Source of the DNA: an uncultured Limnohabitans sp.
GTDB taxonomy: Bacteria > Pseudomonadota > Gammaproteobacteria > Burkholderiales > Burkholderiaceae_C
Assembly (NCBI GenBank): GCA_937928195.1
Contig: CALEYZ010000066.1
Span: forward strand, 47,160-111,159
Direction of reading: 5' to 3'
Length of the DNA stretch: 64,000 nucleotides
Position numbers and translations under genes: made by a program. The notes below the pieces were generated by a model that did no database searches, had not been told where the DNA came from, and saw only the letters and a list, made by a program, of their open reading frames with translations. Numbering within the stretch: position 1 is the stretch's first letter; every line of letters begins with the position of its first letter. Positions 54,878 through 62,619 of the stretch are shown in pieces.

Positions 54878-56107
54878 ATGCAGATCTACGAATTTTCAGC
54901 GTTCGAAACGCTTCAACAAAATTGTCTTAAATCTGGGTTGCATATGTTGCAAGTTCAGGGGAAAACTTTGCTGCCAGTGGTGCAGGGTGGCATGGGCGTC
55001 GGTGTTTCAGCTGGAGGTTTGGCTGGTGCTGTAGCTAATTTAGGTGCAATGGGTACTGTATCTTCTGTGGATTTGCGACGTCTCCATCCAGATTTGATGG
55101 TGCTGACTGGTAAGCTGGACAAAGAGCCTGATGCACGACAACAGATTGAGTCGGCCAACTTGATTGCGCTCGACCGTGAAATTAAAAAGGCGCAACAACT
55201 CGCCAATGGCAGAGGACTGATTGCGGTCAACATCATGAAAGCCCTCAATCAGTATGCGGGTTATGTTCAGCAATCTTTGATGTCGGGTGCGGATGCGATT
55301 GTGGTGGGCGCAGGCTTGCCTTTGGACTTGCCTGATTTGGCCAAAGATTTCCCCGGCACGGCGCTCATTCCTATTTTGTCTGATGCAAGAGGTGTGCAGT
55401 TGTTGATTCGAAAATGGGAGAAGAAGAGACGCCTACCTTCGGCCATTATCATAGAGCACCCTAAGTTGGCTGGCGGGCATCTTGGTGCTGCCAATATTGA
55501 AGATCTCAATGATCTACGTTTTAATTTTGATGTGGCCATTCCAGCAATTCTTGAGTTTTTTAAAACTGCTGGCTTAGAAGGGCATATTCCGTTGATCGCT
55601 GCAGGGGGTATTTCATGCATGGACGATATCGTACGTTTGCAGGCACTAGGGGGTTCTGCTGTGCAATTGGGAACGGCTTTTGCTGTGACGCAGGAGTGCG
55701 ATGCACCTTTGGCATTCAAAACAATATTGGCACAAGCTCATCCCAATGATTTGCAGGAGTTCGTCAGCGTGGCTGGTTTGCCTGCCAGGGCTGTGAAAAC
55801 ACCTTGGTTGGAAAAATACATCCGCATCGAATCAAAATTACAAGAGCGTGCGCATGTGAAGAAAAAGTGCAACATGTCCTTTGATTGTTTGCAACACTGC
55901 GGACTACGCGACGGCCAATCGAAAATGGGACAATTCTGCATTGATCAGCAGTTGGGACACGCTTTGATGGGGGATGTTCAGAAAGGCTTGTTTTTCAGAG
56001 GCTCTGGATTATTGCCTTTTGGCGAGAATATCAGGCCAGTCAAAGATTTGTTAGCATGGTTGACGACAGGTGTTGACGCAATTAAATATCCACTGACTGT
56101 GTTTTAA
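54878..56107 (+). CDS. Nitronate monooxygenase-like FMN protein
   Basis: The 409-residue protein has a TIM barrel with PVVQGGMGVGVSAGGLAGAVA near the N-terminus, ADAIVVGAGLPLDLP, IIIEHPKLAGGH and LIAAGGIS followed by GGSAVQLGTAF (FMN phosphate site). A C-terminal Cys-rich tail, C-N-M-S-F-D-C then C-G-L-R-D-G and a further Cys in FCIDQQL, is present in one subgroup of 2-nitropropane dioxygenase-like proteins. The reaction is probably oxidation of a nitronate or a related flavin step, not proven. An ATG at 54944 is an alternative start. Preceding bases 54746-54877 show no clear terminator. Confidence 0.75.
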   Translation: MQIYEFSAFETLQQNCLKSGLHMLQVQGKTLLPVVQGGMGVGVSAGGLAGAVANLGAMGTVSSVDLRRLHPDLMVLTGKLDKEPDARQQIESANLIALDREIKKAQQLANGRGLIAVNIMKALNQYAGYVQQSLMSGADAIVVGAGLPLDLPDLAKDFPGTALIPILSDARGVQLLIRKWEKKRRLPSAIIIEHPKLAGGHLGAANIEDLNDLRFNFDVAIPAILEFFKTAGLEGHIPLIAAGGISCMDDIVRLQALGGSAVQLGTAFAVTQECDAPLAFKTILAQAHPNDLQEFVSVAGLPARAVKTPWLEKYIRIESKLQERAHVKKKCNMSFDCLQHCGLRDGQSKMGQFCIDQQLGHALMGDVQKGLFFRGSGLLPFGENIRPVKDLLAWLTTGVDAIKYPLTVF

Positions 56108-56320
56108 ATTTTCATGGCTAAGCATGAAGTCATCATGAAAACACTTGATCGTCCGAATAAAGTCTTCGCGTCGAAGTAAATGGGTGTGCCTGGGCTCAAT
56201 GCCATCGCACCAAGGCTGTCAAAAAACTGATAGTCTGCTGTTGGAAGTTCATTGAGATATCTTATGCTCCAATCAGAGCGAAAGTCATTCGATCAGTTTG
56301 ATTATTTCGCTCGAAACTGA

Positions 56321-57313
56321 ATGAAGCCAAGATTGCACACCATGGACACAGAAGAACTCTCCGATTGGATTCACGCGCACGCCTTTGATGAAGGCAGTGC
56401 CAAAGCTGAACGCAGTACACGCTTGGTGATGTGGATCACTGCAGCCATGATGCTGATCGAAATAGTGGCAGGCTGGTGGTACAACTCCATGGCGCTGTTG
56501 GCCGATGGTTGGCACATGAGCTCACACGCAGTGGCCATTGGTTTGTCTGCACTGGCATATGCCACAGCCAGAAAATACGCCACCGATCCTCGATTCGCAT
56601 TTGGCACCTGGAAAATTGAAGTCTTGGCGGGTTTTGCCAGTGCCATTTTCTTGCTTGGCGTTGCCGTCATGATGGTGGTGGGCTCTGTGGAGCGCATCCT
56701 TCAACCTCAGGAAATCCATTACCAAGAAGCGATGTTGGTAGGGGTGCTGGGCTTGTTGGTCAACTTGGTGTGTGCGTTTTTGTTGGGTGATGCGCACCAC
56801 CATGCCCATGGTCATTCGCATGGTCAGGGTCATTCACATGGGCATGATCATCCTCATGAGCATCAAGTGCATGCGCATCACCATGATTTGAATCTGAAGT
56901 CTGCTTATGTTCACGTCATTGCAGATGCGGCAACCTCTGTCTTGGCCATTGTGGCGCTTGCCGGTGGTTGGTTTTATGGATGGTCTTGGCTCGACCCTGT
57001 TATGGGATTGCTTGGCGCGATTTTGGTTGCTGTGTGGTCGAAAGAGTTGATTGTTCAGACGGGTAAAGTGTTGCTAGACAGAGAAATGGACCATCCTGTT
57101 GTCGAAGAAATTCGTGAAGCAGTAGAAGCTGATCAGTCTAAAGGGCGTACTCGCATTACCGATCTACATGTTTGGCGCGTTGGCAAGAAGGTTTACGCTT
57201 GCGCTTTAACGGTGGTCACGCAAGACGCAAGCTTGACACCCACGGAAGTTCGAAACAGGATTTCAGTGCACGAAGAGGTGGTGCACGCCACCATTGAAAT
57301 TCACCACCAATGA
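56321..57313 (+). CDS. dmeF: DmeF-like CDF-family Co/Ni/Zn efflux transporter
   Basis: The protein has 330 residues (323 from the ATG at 56342). Six membrane helices carry metal-site motifs near LLADGWHMSSHAVA (Asp and His, about 60-70) and HVIADAATSVLA (about 200-212). A loop of about 40 residues very rich in His (HHHAHGHSHGQGHSHGHDH) separates helices 4 and 5. A C-terminal domain follows with DLHVWRVG. These features match DmeF, a proton-driven exporter of cobalt, nickel or zinc. No RcnR-type regulator adjoins. The His repeats generate direct DNA repeats at 56796-56880 that are coding, not regulatory. Confidence 0.82.
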   Translation: MKPRLHTMDTEELSDWIHAHAFDEGSAKAERSTRLVMWITAAMMLIEIVAGWWYNSMALLADGWHMSSHAVAIGLSALAYATARKYATDPRFAFGTWKIEVLAGFASAIFLLGVAVMMVVGSVERILQPQEIHYQEAMLVGVLGLLVNLVCAFLLGDAHHHAHGHSHGQGHSHGHDHPHEHQVHAHHHDLNLKSAYVHVIADAATSVLAIVALAGGWFYGWSWLDPVMGLLGAILVAVWSKELIVQTGKVLLDREMDHPVVEEIREAVEADQSKGRTRITDLHVWRVGKKVYACALTVVTQDASLTPTEVRNRISVHEEVVHATIEIHHQ

Positions 57314-57339
57314 AAAAGGCTCAGGCCGAAGCCTGAGCC
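57313..57339 (-). terminator. Terminator between dmeF and the YceI operon
   Basis: A perfect 9-bp stem GGCTCAGGC / GCCTGAGCC with loop CGAA is followed, on the minus strand, by five U residues. It ends the minus-strand YceI operon (57363 onward) and lies just past the convergent dmeF stop. Confidence 0.8.
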
Positions 57340-57362
57340 CTCAAGTGCGTGGTGTTCAAAAA

Positions 57363-57941
57363 TTACTTCTGAATTGCTTCCAAAGCAATTTCAATGCGAA
57401 CTTCGTCACCCACGTAAGGTGCATATTTACCGGCATTGAATTCAGAGCGCTTGATCACAGTGAATGCATTGGCGCCAATAGCGTCTTTTTTCAGCATGGG
57501 GTGAGCCATGGCTTGGAACGACGTCACTGTCAGGATCACGGCCTTGGTGATGCCCTTGATGGTCAGTTGGCCTTCAATGGAAGCAGGCTTGCCGTCTTGG
57601 AAGTTCACTTTGGTGGACTTGAATGTGGCCTTGGGGAACTTGGCCGTGTCCAAGAAATCTTCTCCTTGAATGTGGCCATTGAAATCGGCAAAACCAGTGT
57701 TCACGGATTTCATGTCGATGCTGATGTCCACAGAACCAGTTTTGGCATCCGCATCAAACACCACGGTGCCTGTCGTGCTGTCAAAGCGGCTGATTTGCGT
57801 GGAGTACCCAAAGTGTGAGTAGGCAAAGCGAGGGAAGGTGTGCGTGCCATCCACTTCGAATGTTTTAGGGGCGGCAATGGCGGATGTGGCAGCCAAAGAT
57901 GCGAATGCCAAAGCGGCAGCGATGCGATTGAGTTTTGTCAT
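57363..57941 (-). CDS. YceI-family periplasmic lipid-binding protein, first copy
   Basis: The 192-residue protein has a signal peptide (cleavage near SAIAAP, about residue 23) and the YceI beta-barrel motifs DGTHTFPRFAYSHFGYST, GTVVFDADAKTG, FNGHIQGEDFLD and FPKATFKSTKV. YceI proteins bind isoprenoid or fatty lipids in the periplasm; their roles are generally unclear. It is the last gene of a minus-strand operon with another YceI protein and a cytochrome b561. The ATG at 57941 is chosen because it gives a clear signal peptide. Confidence 0.88.
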   Translation of the reverse strand: MTKLNRIAAALAFASLAATSAIAAPKTFEVDGTHTFPRFAYSHFGYSTQISRFDSTTGTVVFDADAKTGSVDISIDMKSVNTGFADFNGHIQGEDFLDTAKFPKATFKSTKVNFQDGKPASIEGQLTIKGITKAVILTVTSFQAMAHPMLKKDAIGANAFTVIKRSEFNAGKYAPYVGDEVRIEIALEAIQK

Positions 57942-57964
57942 GTTAAAGCTCCTGGTTAAAAAAA

Positions 57965-58540
57965 TTATTTGCTCGCGAGAGCGGTGATTTGAAAATTCAC
58001 TTGGATGTCGTTCGCCACAATGTCGAACTTGGCCCACATGCCCTCACCGATGTTGAAATCGGCGCGACGCATGACAAAGCTGCCATTGAACACACCCACA
58101 TTGCCCTGTGCAGTTTGTTTCAATGGAAAGCTGATGTCTTTGGTTTGACCTTTGAGGGTCAGTTTGCCCACCACTTCAAATTGATTGGGTGCGGTTTGTT
58201 TAATTTGGCTGCTGACAAACACCGCCTTGGGATGGGCGCTGGTGTTGAACCATGCTTTGCCGGCCACTTCTTGGTCTGCTTCACTGGAGCCTGTGTCGAT
58301 GGAGGCCAAATCAATTTCCAAAGTGGCTTTGGCGGTGGCAGGTTTGGCGGGATCAAAGTTCAGTTGCGATGCAAACTTTTTGAACTTGCCATCCATGCTG
58401 ACGCCCATTTGCTTGTAGCTGAAAGCCACGTTACTTTTGCCGGCATCGATTGATTTGTATTCAACCGCATGGGCGTTGAAGGCCAATGCCAGAAAAGCAG
58501 CAGCAAGTGCCTTAGGTGTTGTGAAGAAGTTTTTTTTCAT
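57965..58540 (-). CDS. YceI-family periplasmic lipid-binding protein, second copy
   Basis: A 191-residue YceI protein with signal peptide (cleavage near FNAHAV) and motifs DAGKSNVAFSYKQMGVSMDGKF, SADFN-like MRRADFNIGEGMWAKF and GKLTLKGQTKDISFPL. It lacks obvious sequence blocks shared closely with the first copy, so duplication is ancient. Its start overlaps the b561 stop by 4 bases (ATGA). The pair b561-YceI recurs in proteobacteria and is thought to link an isoprenoid or quinone carrier with electron transfer. Confidence 0.88.
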   Translation of the reverse strand: MKKNFFTTPKALAAAFLALAFNAHAVEYKSIDAGKSNVAFSYKQMGVSMDGKFKKFASQLNFDPAKPATAKATLEIDLASIDTGSSEADQEVAGKAWFNTSAHPKAVFVSSQIKQTAPNQFEVVGKLTLKGQTKDISFPLKQTAQGNVGVFNGSFVMRRADFNIGEGMWAKFDIVANDIQVNFQITALASK

Positions 58541-59091
58541 GATGCATCCTTGTTCAGTTCGGTGAAAGGCGCCATCCGGCGCAACGTGTCGTCTTTGTCA
58601 ACGAAATGGTGTTTGAGGGCTGCAGCAACGTGGCCCGCAATCAGTGTCACCATGATCCAGCTCAAAGTGCCGTGAACTTCTTCCAGTAAGTGCCCCAGCG
58701 CTTTGTCTTTGCTGAGCAAGTCGGGCAGAGGGACGATGCCAAACCAAACGGTTTGGACGCCCTTGGCCGAGCTCATGAGCCAGCCTGTGATGGGAATGAT
58801 CAACATGAAGGCATACAAGGCAACATGGCCAGCATGCGCCATTCGCTGCACATGGATGGACATGCTGTCTGGGTAAGCCGGTGGTGGGCTGATCAATCGC
58901 CACACCAGTCGAACCCACACCAACATGAAGACTGTGACGCCAGCCCATTTGTGCCATGAAAAATACTGAAGCTTCTCTGGCGAAAAGTCCATGTCGCTCA
59001 TGACGGAACCTAAAACAACCAAGCCAAAAATGCCGAGTGCCATGGCCCAATGCAGCGCTTTGGCCAAAGGGGTGTACGAACTGTTTTTCAT
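58537..59091 (-). CDS. Cytochrome b561-family membrane protein
   Basis: The 184-residue protein has four helices with heme-ligand His residues in LHWAMALGIFGLVVL, SWHKWAGVTVFMLVWVRLVWRL and AHAGHVALYAFMLIIPITGWLMSS, and HGTLSWIMVTLIAGHVAAALKHH at the end, the YodB/CybB pattern. It moves electrons between quinol and a periplasmic acceptor. The ATG at 59091 is used, as 59094 would be a TTG. It is the first gene of the b561-YceI-YceI operon. Confidence 0.88.
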   Translation of the reverse strand: MKNSSYTPLAKALHWAMALGIFGLVVLGSVMSDMDFSPEKLQYFSWHKWAGVTVFMLVWVRLVWRLISPPPAYPDSMSIHVQRMAHAGHVALYAFMLIIPITGWLMSSAKGVQTVWFGIVPLPDLLSKDKALGHLLEEVHGTLSWIMVTLIAGHVAAALKHHFVDKDDTLRRMAPFTELNKDAS

Positions 59092-59100
59092 CAAATGCCT

Positions 59101-59889
59101 TTAGATAAATGTGTAGCCATCCATCGCAATCACATAGCTGCTAATGCCGCGGTAGAAAGCTTTGGCTGTGGCATCTTTGCCCGCCGCGCCCATGGCCACA
59201 AACAAGGGCAACAGGTGATCTTCGGAAGGGTGTGAGCGAACGCCTTCGCGTGAGTGCTGGCGGTAATCAAGCAACTGCTGCACATTCTTTTCAGTCATTT
59301 GAACTTCCACCCAGTCGGCAAATGTTTGAACGTAGGGTGGCGTCTGGCCACCTTGCATGGCGGCCATCCGATAGTCACCCAAATTGTGTGTGATGTTGCC
59401 CGAGCCAATGACCAAGAAGCCTTGGTGTGTCAGCGCCTCGAGTGCTTCACCCATGGCCAACGCATGCGCCGTGCCGGCGTGGCTTTGAATGGAAACGGCA
59501 ATGATGGGAATGTCCGCATCGGGGAACATCTGACGCAAAGGTGTCCAGGCGCCATGGTCCAAGCCGCGCGCGGGGTCTGTGGCCACTTGGCTAAAGCGTT
59601 TTTGCAACGCCTTCACCACTTCTTGCGCGCCTTCAGGACAGCCAGTGGCAGGGTACTTGATGCGGTATAGCTCGTCGGGGAAGCCGTAGAAATCGTAAAT
59701 GGTTTCGAGCTGTGTGGCCGTGCTGACGGTGGGGATGGCCGTATCCCAGTGCGGGCTCACCACAATGATGGCACGGGGTGTTGGCAGCTGGCTTGCCAAT
59801 TGGCTCATGGCCACGCCTGCTGCACCTGGGTCCAGGGCAAAGGTCGGGGCGCCGTGAGGCACAAACAGTGAATTTCGAAGGTTTTCCAT
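59101..59889 (-). CDS. DODA-type extradiol dioxygenase-family protein (LigB/YgiD-like)
   Basis: The protein has 262 residues with the LigB-fold metal motifs PHGAPTFAL, SPHWDT, LDHGAWTPL and the C-terminal RSHPSEDHLLPLFVA. Proteins of the YgiD/DODA group open catechol-like rings, including DOPA and stizolobic acid precursors; many have unknown substrates. TTTGGAG precedes the ATG at 59889. It is divergent from a LysR regulator with a strong inverted repeat between them. Its stop lies 9 bases from the b561 gene, which may be cotranscribed. Confidence 0.82.
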   Translation of the reverse strand: MENLRNSLFVPHGAPTFALDPGAAGVAMSQLASQLPTPRAIIVVSPHWDTAIPTVSTATQLETIYDFYGFPDELYRIKYPATGCPEGAQEVVKALQKRFSQVATDPARGLDHGAWTPLRQMFPDADIPIIAVSIQSHAGTAHALAMGEALEALTHQGFLVIGSGNITHNLGDYRMAAMQGGQTPPYVQTFADWVEVQMTEKNVQQLLDYRQHSREGVRSHPSEDHLLPLFVAMGAAGKDATAKAFYRGISSYVIAMDGYTFI

Positions 59890-59945
59890 GACGGTCTCCA
59901 AAGGGATGGACGGACTGTAGTTTTTTAATTGGATTTAAAAAAGTA

Positions 59946-59977
59946 GCTAATTTGCAAATATTTGTTGCAAAATTAGC
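59946..59977. promoter_or_regulatory. LysR operator candidate between dioxygenase and LysR genes
   Basis: GCTAATTTGCAA (59946-59957) and TTGCAAAATTAGC (59965-59977) form an inverted repeat with one extra base in one arm. The repeat ends four bases before the LysR ATG, suiting autorepression plus control of the divergent dioxygenase gene. Confidence 0.5.
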
Positions 59978-59981
59978 AACA

Positions 59982-60866
59982 ATGGACAAATTCAACGCAA
60001 TGCAAGTGTTCGTCAGGGTGGCTGAGGCCGGCAGCTTTACCGCTGTGGCCAATCAGGAGAATGTGGCGCGCTCCATGATCACGCGTCAGATCGCCAGCCT
60101 TGAAAAACAATTGGGCAGCAAGCTCATCATTCGAAGCACACGCAGCCTCACCCTGACCACTGCTGGTTCGGCTTACTTAGAGCGCTGTCGCGTCATCTTG
60201 AACATGGTGGACGCCGCCGAGTCAAGTTTGTCTGAGGAAAAGGTGGAGCCACGAGGCCGCATTCGTTTGGGCTTACCACTCAGTTTTGGTTTGCAACGAC
60301 TGATGCCGACATTGGCCGAGTTCTCCAAACTGCATCCACACATTCAACTCATCATGGATTTTTCAGACAGGCGATCTAACCTGATTGAAGAGGGCATCGA
60401 TTTGTCCATCCGCATCACGGCTGATTTGGACGCCAGCGACATTGTTCGCAAATTGGGCACCTGCAAAATCCTCACGCTGGCGTCGCCCGACTACCTGGCG
60501 CAACATGGCACCCCCAAGCATCCCCGTGAATTGCAAAATCATGAGTGCTTGGCGTACTCGATGGACATGAAGCCCGCTAATTGGATTTATGAGGTGGACG
60601 GCCACAGTGTCAATGTGCCCATTCGAGGTCGAGTCATGGCCAACAATGGTGAGGCCTTGACGAAAGCCACTGCGGCAGGCATTGGCATTACCCGTCAACC
60701 CGATTTCATTGCGCAGCCTTTTCTTGACAGCGGGGAGGTGCTTGAAATTTTAAAGAAGTTTGCCATTGCCCCATTGGGCATCTACGCGGTATTGCCCAGC
60801 AATCGCTACATCCCTCACCGTGTTTCAGTGCTGATTGAGTATTTGTCATCAGCTCTCAAAGCCTAA
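59982..60866 (+). CDS. LysR-family transcriptional regulator
   Basis: The protein has 294 residues. The helix-turn-helix MDKFNAMQVFVRVAEAGSFTAVANQENVARSMITRQIASLEKQLG leads into a LysR inducer-binding domain (DxSDRRSNLIEEGIDLSIRI near the centre), of the large group that regulates quinone- and xenobiotic-related enzymes. It is divergent from the extradiol dioxygenase-like gene and carries an inverted repeat just before its start. It is followed after 22 bases by the formate dehydrogenase gene, which probably has its own promoter. Confidence 0.9.
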   Translation: MDKFNAMQVFVRVAEAGSFTAVANQENVARSMITRQIASLEKQLGSKLIIRSTRSLTLTTAGSAYLERCRVILNMVDAAESSLSEEKVEPRGRIRLGLPLSFGLQRLMPTLAEFSKLHPHIQLIMDFSDRRSNLIEEGIDLSIRITADLDASDIVRKLGTCKILTLASPDYLAQHGTPKHPRELQNHECLAYSMDMKPANWIYEVDGHSVNVPIRGRVMANNGEALTKATAAGIGITRQPDFIAQPFLDSGEVLEILKKFAIAPLGIYAVLPSNRYIPHRVSVLIEYLSSALKA

Positions 60867-60888
60867 ACGTCTCTAAAATCAAACGCGC

Positions 60889-62619
60889 ATGTCTTCCTCA
60901 CAATCACCCTCACAAGCCGTTGTCACTTTGGCCAGCGCCAAAGAAATGGCCCTCAAAATTCGCCAAAAGAGCCAGCTGAAAGGTCGTCAAGCGGATGAAA
61001 CTTCGCTGAGTGAGCTGCAAAGCTTGTTGGCCCTTGATTCAGCAGTGCTGAAGCAACGACGCGATTTGCTCATTGAGCATCTCCACAAAATCAACGACAC
61101 CTACCGTGGGTTGCATGAGCGGCACTTGGTGGCACTTGCCAAGTTGATGAACATCGCCATGGCCGAGGTGTACGAGGTGGCCACGTTCTACCATCACTTT
61201 GAAATCATTCGTGATGGCGAGCATGCGCCGAAGTTCACAGTCAGGGTGTGCGATGGGCTTAGCTGTGACATGGCTGGCGCTGCTGCATTGCTGACCAAGC
61301 TCCAGGCTGCTCTGGGCACTGAACCTGTCAAGGTCGTTTCAGCCCCGTGCATGGGGCGATGTGAACAAGCCCCGGTTGCCGTAGTGCATCAGCATGAAAT
61401 AGGGCATGCCACAGTCGACAAAATCATTCATGTTGCTCAGGCTGAAGACGTAGAAGCAGTCATGCCAGCGTACATTGATCTGAACGCCTATGTGGCCGAC
61501 GGCGGCTATGAATTGTTGCGCACATTGACCCGTGGCGAGCAAAGTACAGAGGCGGTACTGTCAGTCATGGAAGATTCAGGCTTGCGGGGTTTGGGGGGTG
61601 CAGGGTTTCCAGCAGGTCGAAAGTGGCGCATTGTCCGAGCGCAAGTGGCGCCGCGTTTGATGGCCGTGAACCTTGACGAAGGTGAGCCCGGCACTTTCAA
61701 AGACAGAACTTATTTAGAGCGAGATCCGCATCGATTTTTAGAAGGCATGTTGGTGGCAGCGCATGTGGTGGGCATTGATGCCATCTACATTTATCTGCGT
61801 GATGAATACCATGCTTGTCGCAAGATGCTGGAAGCAGAACTCACAAAGCTTCAAGCCAACCCGCCAGTTGCTTTGCCTCAGATTGAGCTGCGCCGTGGTG
61901 CCGGTGCTTACATCTGCGGTGAAGAGTCGGCCATGATTGAAAGCATCGAGGGTAAACGTGGAGAGCCCCGCATGCGGCCACCTTACATTGCAGAAGTTGG
62001 CTTGTTCGGACGGCCGACCTTAGAACACAACTTTGAAACGCTCTACTGGGTGCGTGACATTGTGCAAAAAGGCGCTGAGTGGTTCTCAGGGCATGGACGC
62101 CATGATCGCAAAGGTTTGCGCAGCTTCAGTGTCAGCGGTCGTGTCAAAAAACCTGGCGTGAAGTTGGCGCCAGCGGGCATCACCATGGCTGAATTGATTG
62201 AAGAATATTGCGGTGGCATGCAAGACGGACATTCGTTTTATGCCTACCTGCCCGGCGGTGCATCGGGCGGTATTCTGCCCGCGTCGTTGAAAGACATTCC
62301 ACTCGACTTTGACACCTTGCAGCCCTACGGCTGCTTCATTGGCTCTGCGGCCGTGATTGTGTTGGGCCATCAAGACTCAGCGCGCCATGCTGCGCTCAAC
62401 ATGATGAAATTTTTTGCGCATGAAAGTTGTGGGCAATGCACGCCATGTCGCGTTGGTACGGCCAAGGCCGCTCAATTGATGCAGTCGGGTGTCTGGGACA
62501 ACGCCACCTTAGAGGACTTGAATCAGGTCATGACCGATGCATCTATTTGTGGTTTGGGTCAAGCAGCGCCCAACCCCATCCGGTGTGTTCAAAAGTATTT
62601 CCCACAAGAGATCATTTAA
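60889..62619 (+). CDS. fdsB: Fused FdsG-FdsB subunit of NAD-dependent formate dehydrogenase
   Basis: The protein has 576 residues in two parts. The N-terminal 200 resemble NuoE/FdsG with a 2Fe-2S site CDGLSCDMAG then SAPCMGRCEQAP. The C-terminal part resembles NuoF/FdsB with FMN/NADH motifs GLGGAGFPAGRKW and GAYICGEESAMIESIEG, and 4Fe-4S site ESCGQCTPCRVG. Cupriavidus-type enzymes use separate fdsG and fdsB genes, so this is a fusion. It transfers electrons from the FdsA molybdenum centre to NAD. The fdsA start codon follows its stop immediately. Confidence 0.85.
   Translation: MSSSQSPSQAVVTLASAKEMALKIRQKSQLKGRQADETSLSELQSLLALDSAVLKQRRDLLIEHLHKINDTYRGLHERHLVALAKLMNIAMAEVYEVATFYHHFEIIRDGEHAPKFTVRVCDGLSCDMAGAAALLTKLQAALGTEPVKVVSAPCMGRCEQAPVAVVHQHEIGHATVDKIIHVAQAEDVEAVMPAYIDLNAYVADGGYELLRTLTRGEQSTEAVLSVMEDSGLRGLGGAGFPAGRKWRIVRAQVAPRLMAVNLDEGEPGTFKDRTYLERDPHRFLEGMLVAAHVVGIDAIYIYLRDEYHACRKMLEAELTKLQANPPVALPQIELRRGAGAYICGEESAMIESIEGKRGEPRMRPPYIAEVGLFGRPTLEHNFETLYWVRDIVQKGAEWFSGHGRHDRKGLRSFSVSGRVKKPGVKLAPAGITMAELIEEYCGGMQDGHSFYAYLPGGASGGILPASLKDIPLDFDTLQPYGCFIGSAAVIVLGHQDSARHAALNMMKFFAHESCGQCTPCRVGTAKAAQLMQSGVWDNATLEDLNQVMTDASICGLGQAAPNPIRCVQKYFPQEII

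Noticed and set aside
56796..56880. Short direct repeats that could suggest a CRISPR or tandem-repeat locus
   Set aside because: They encode the His-rich loop of the DmeF-like transporter and have no spacer structure.
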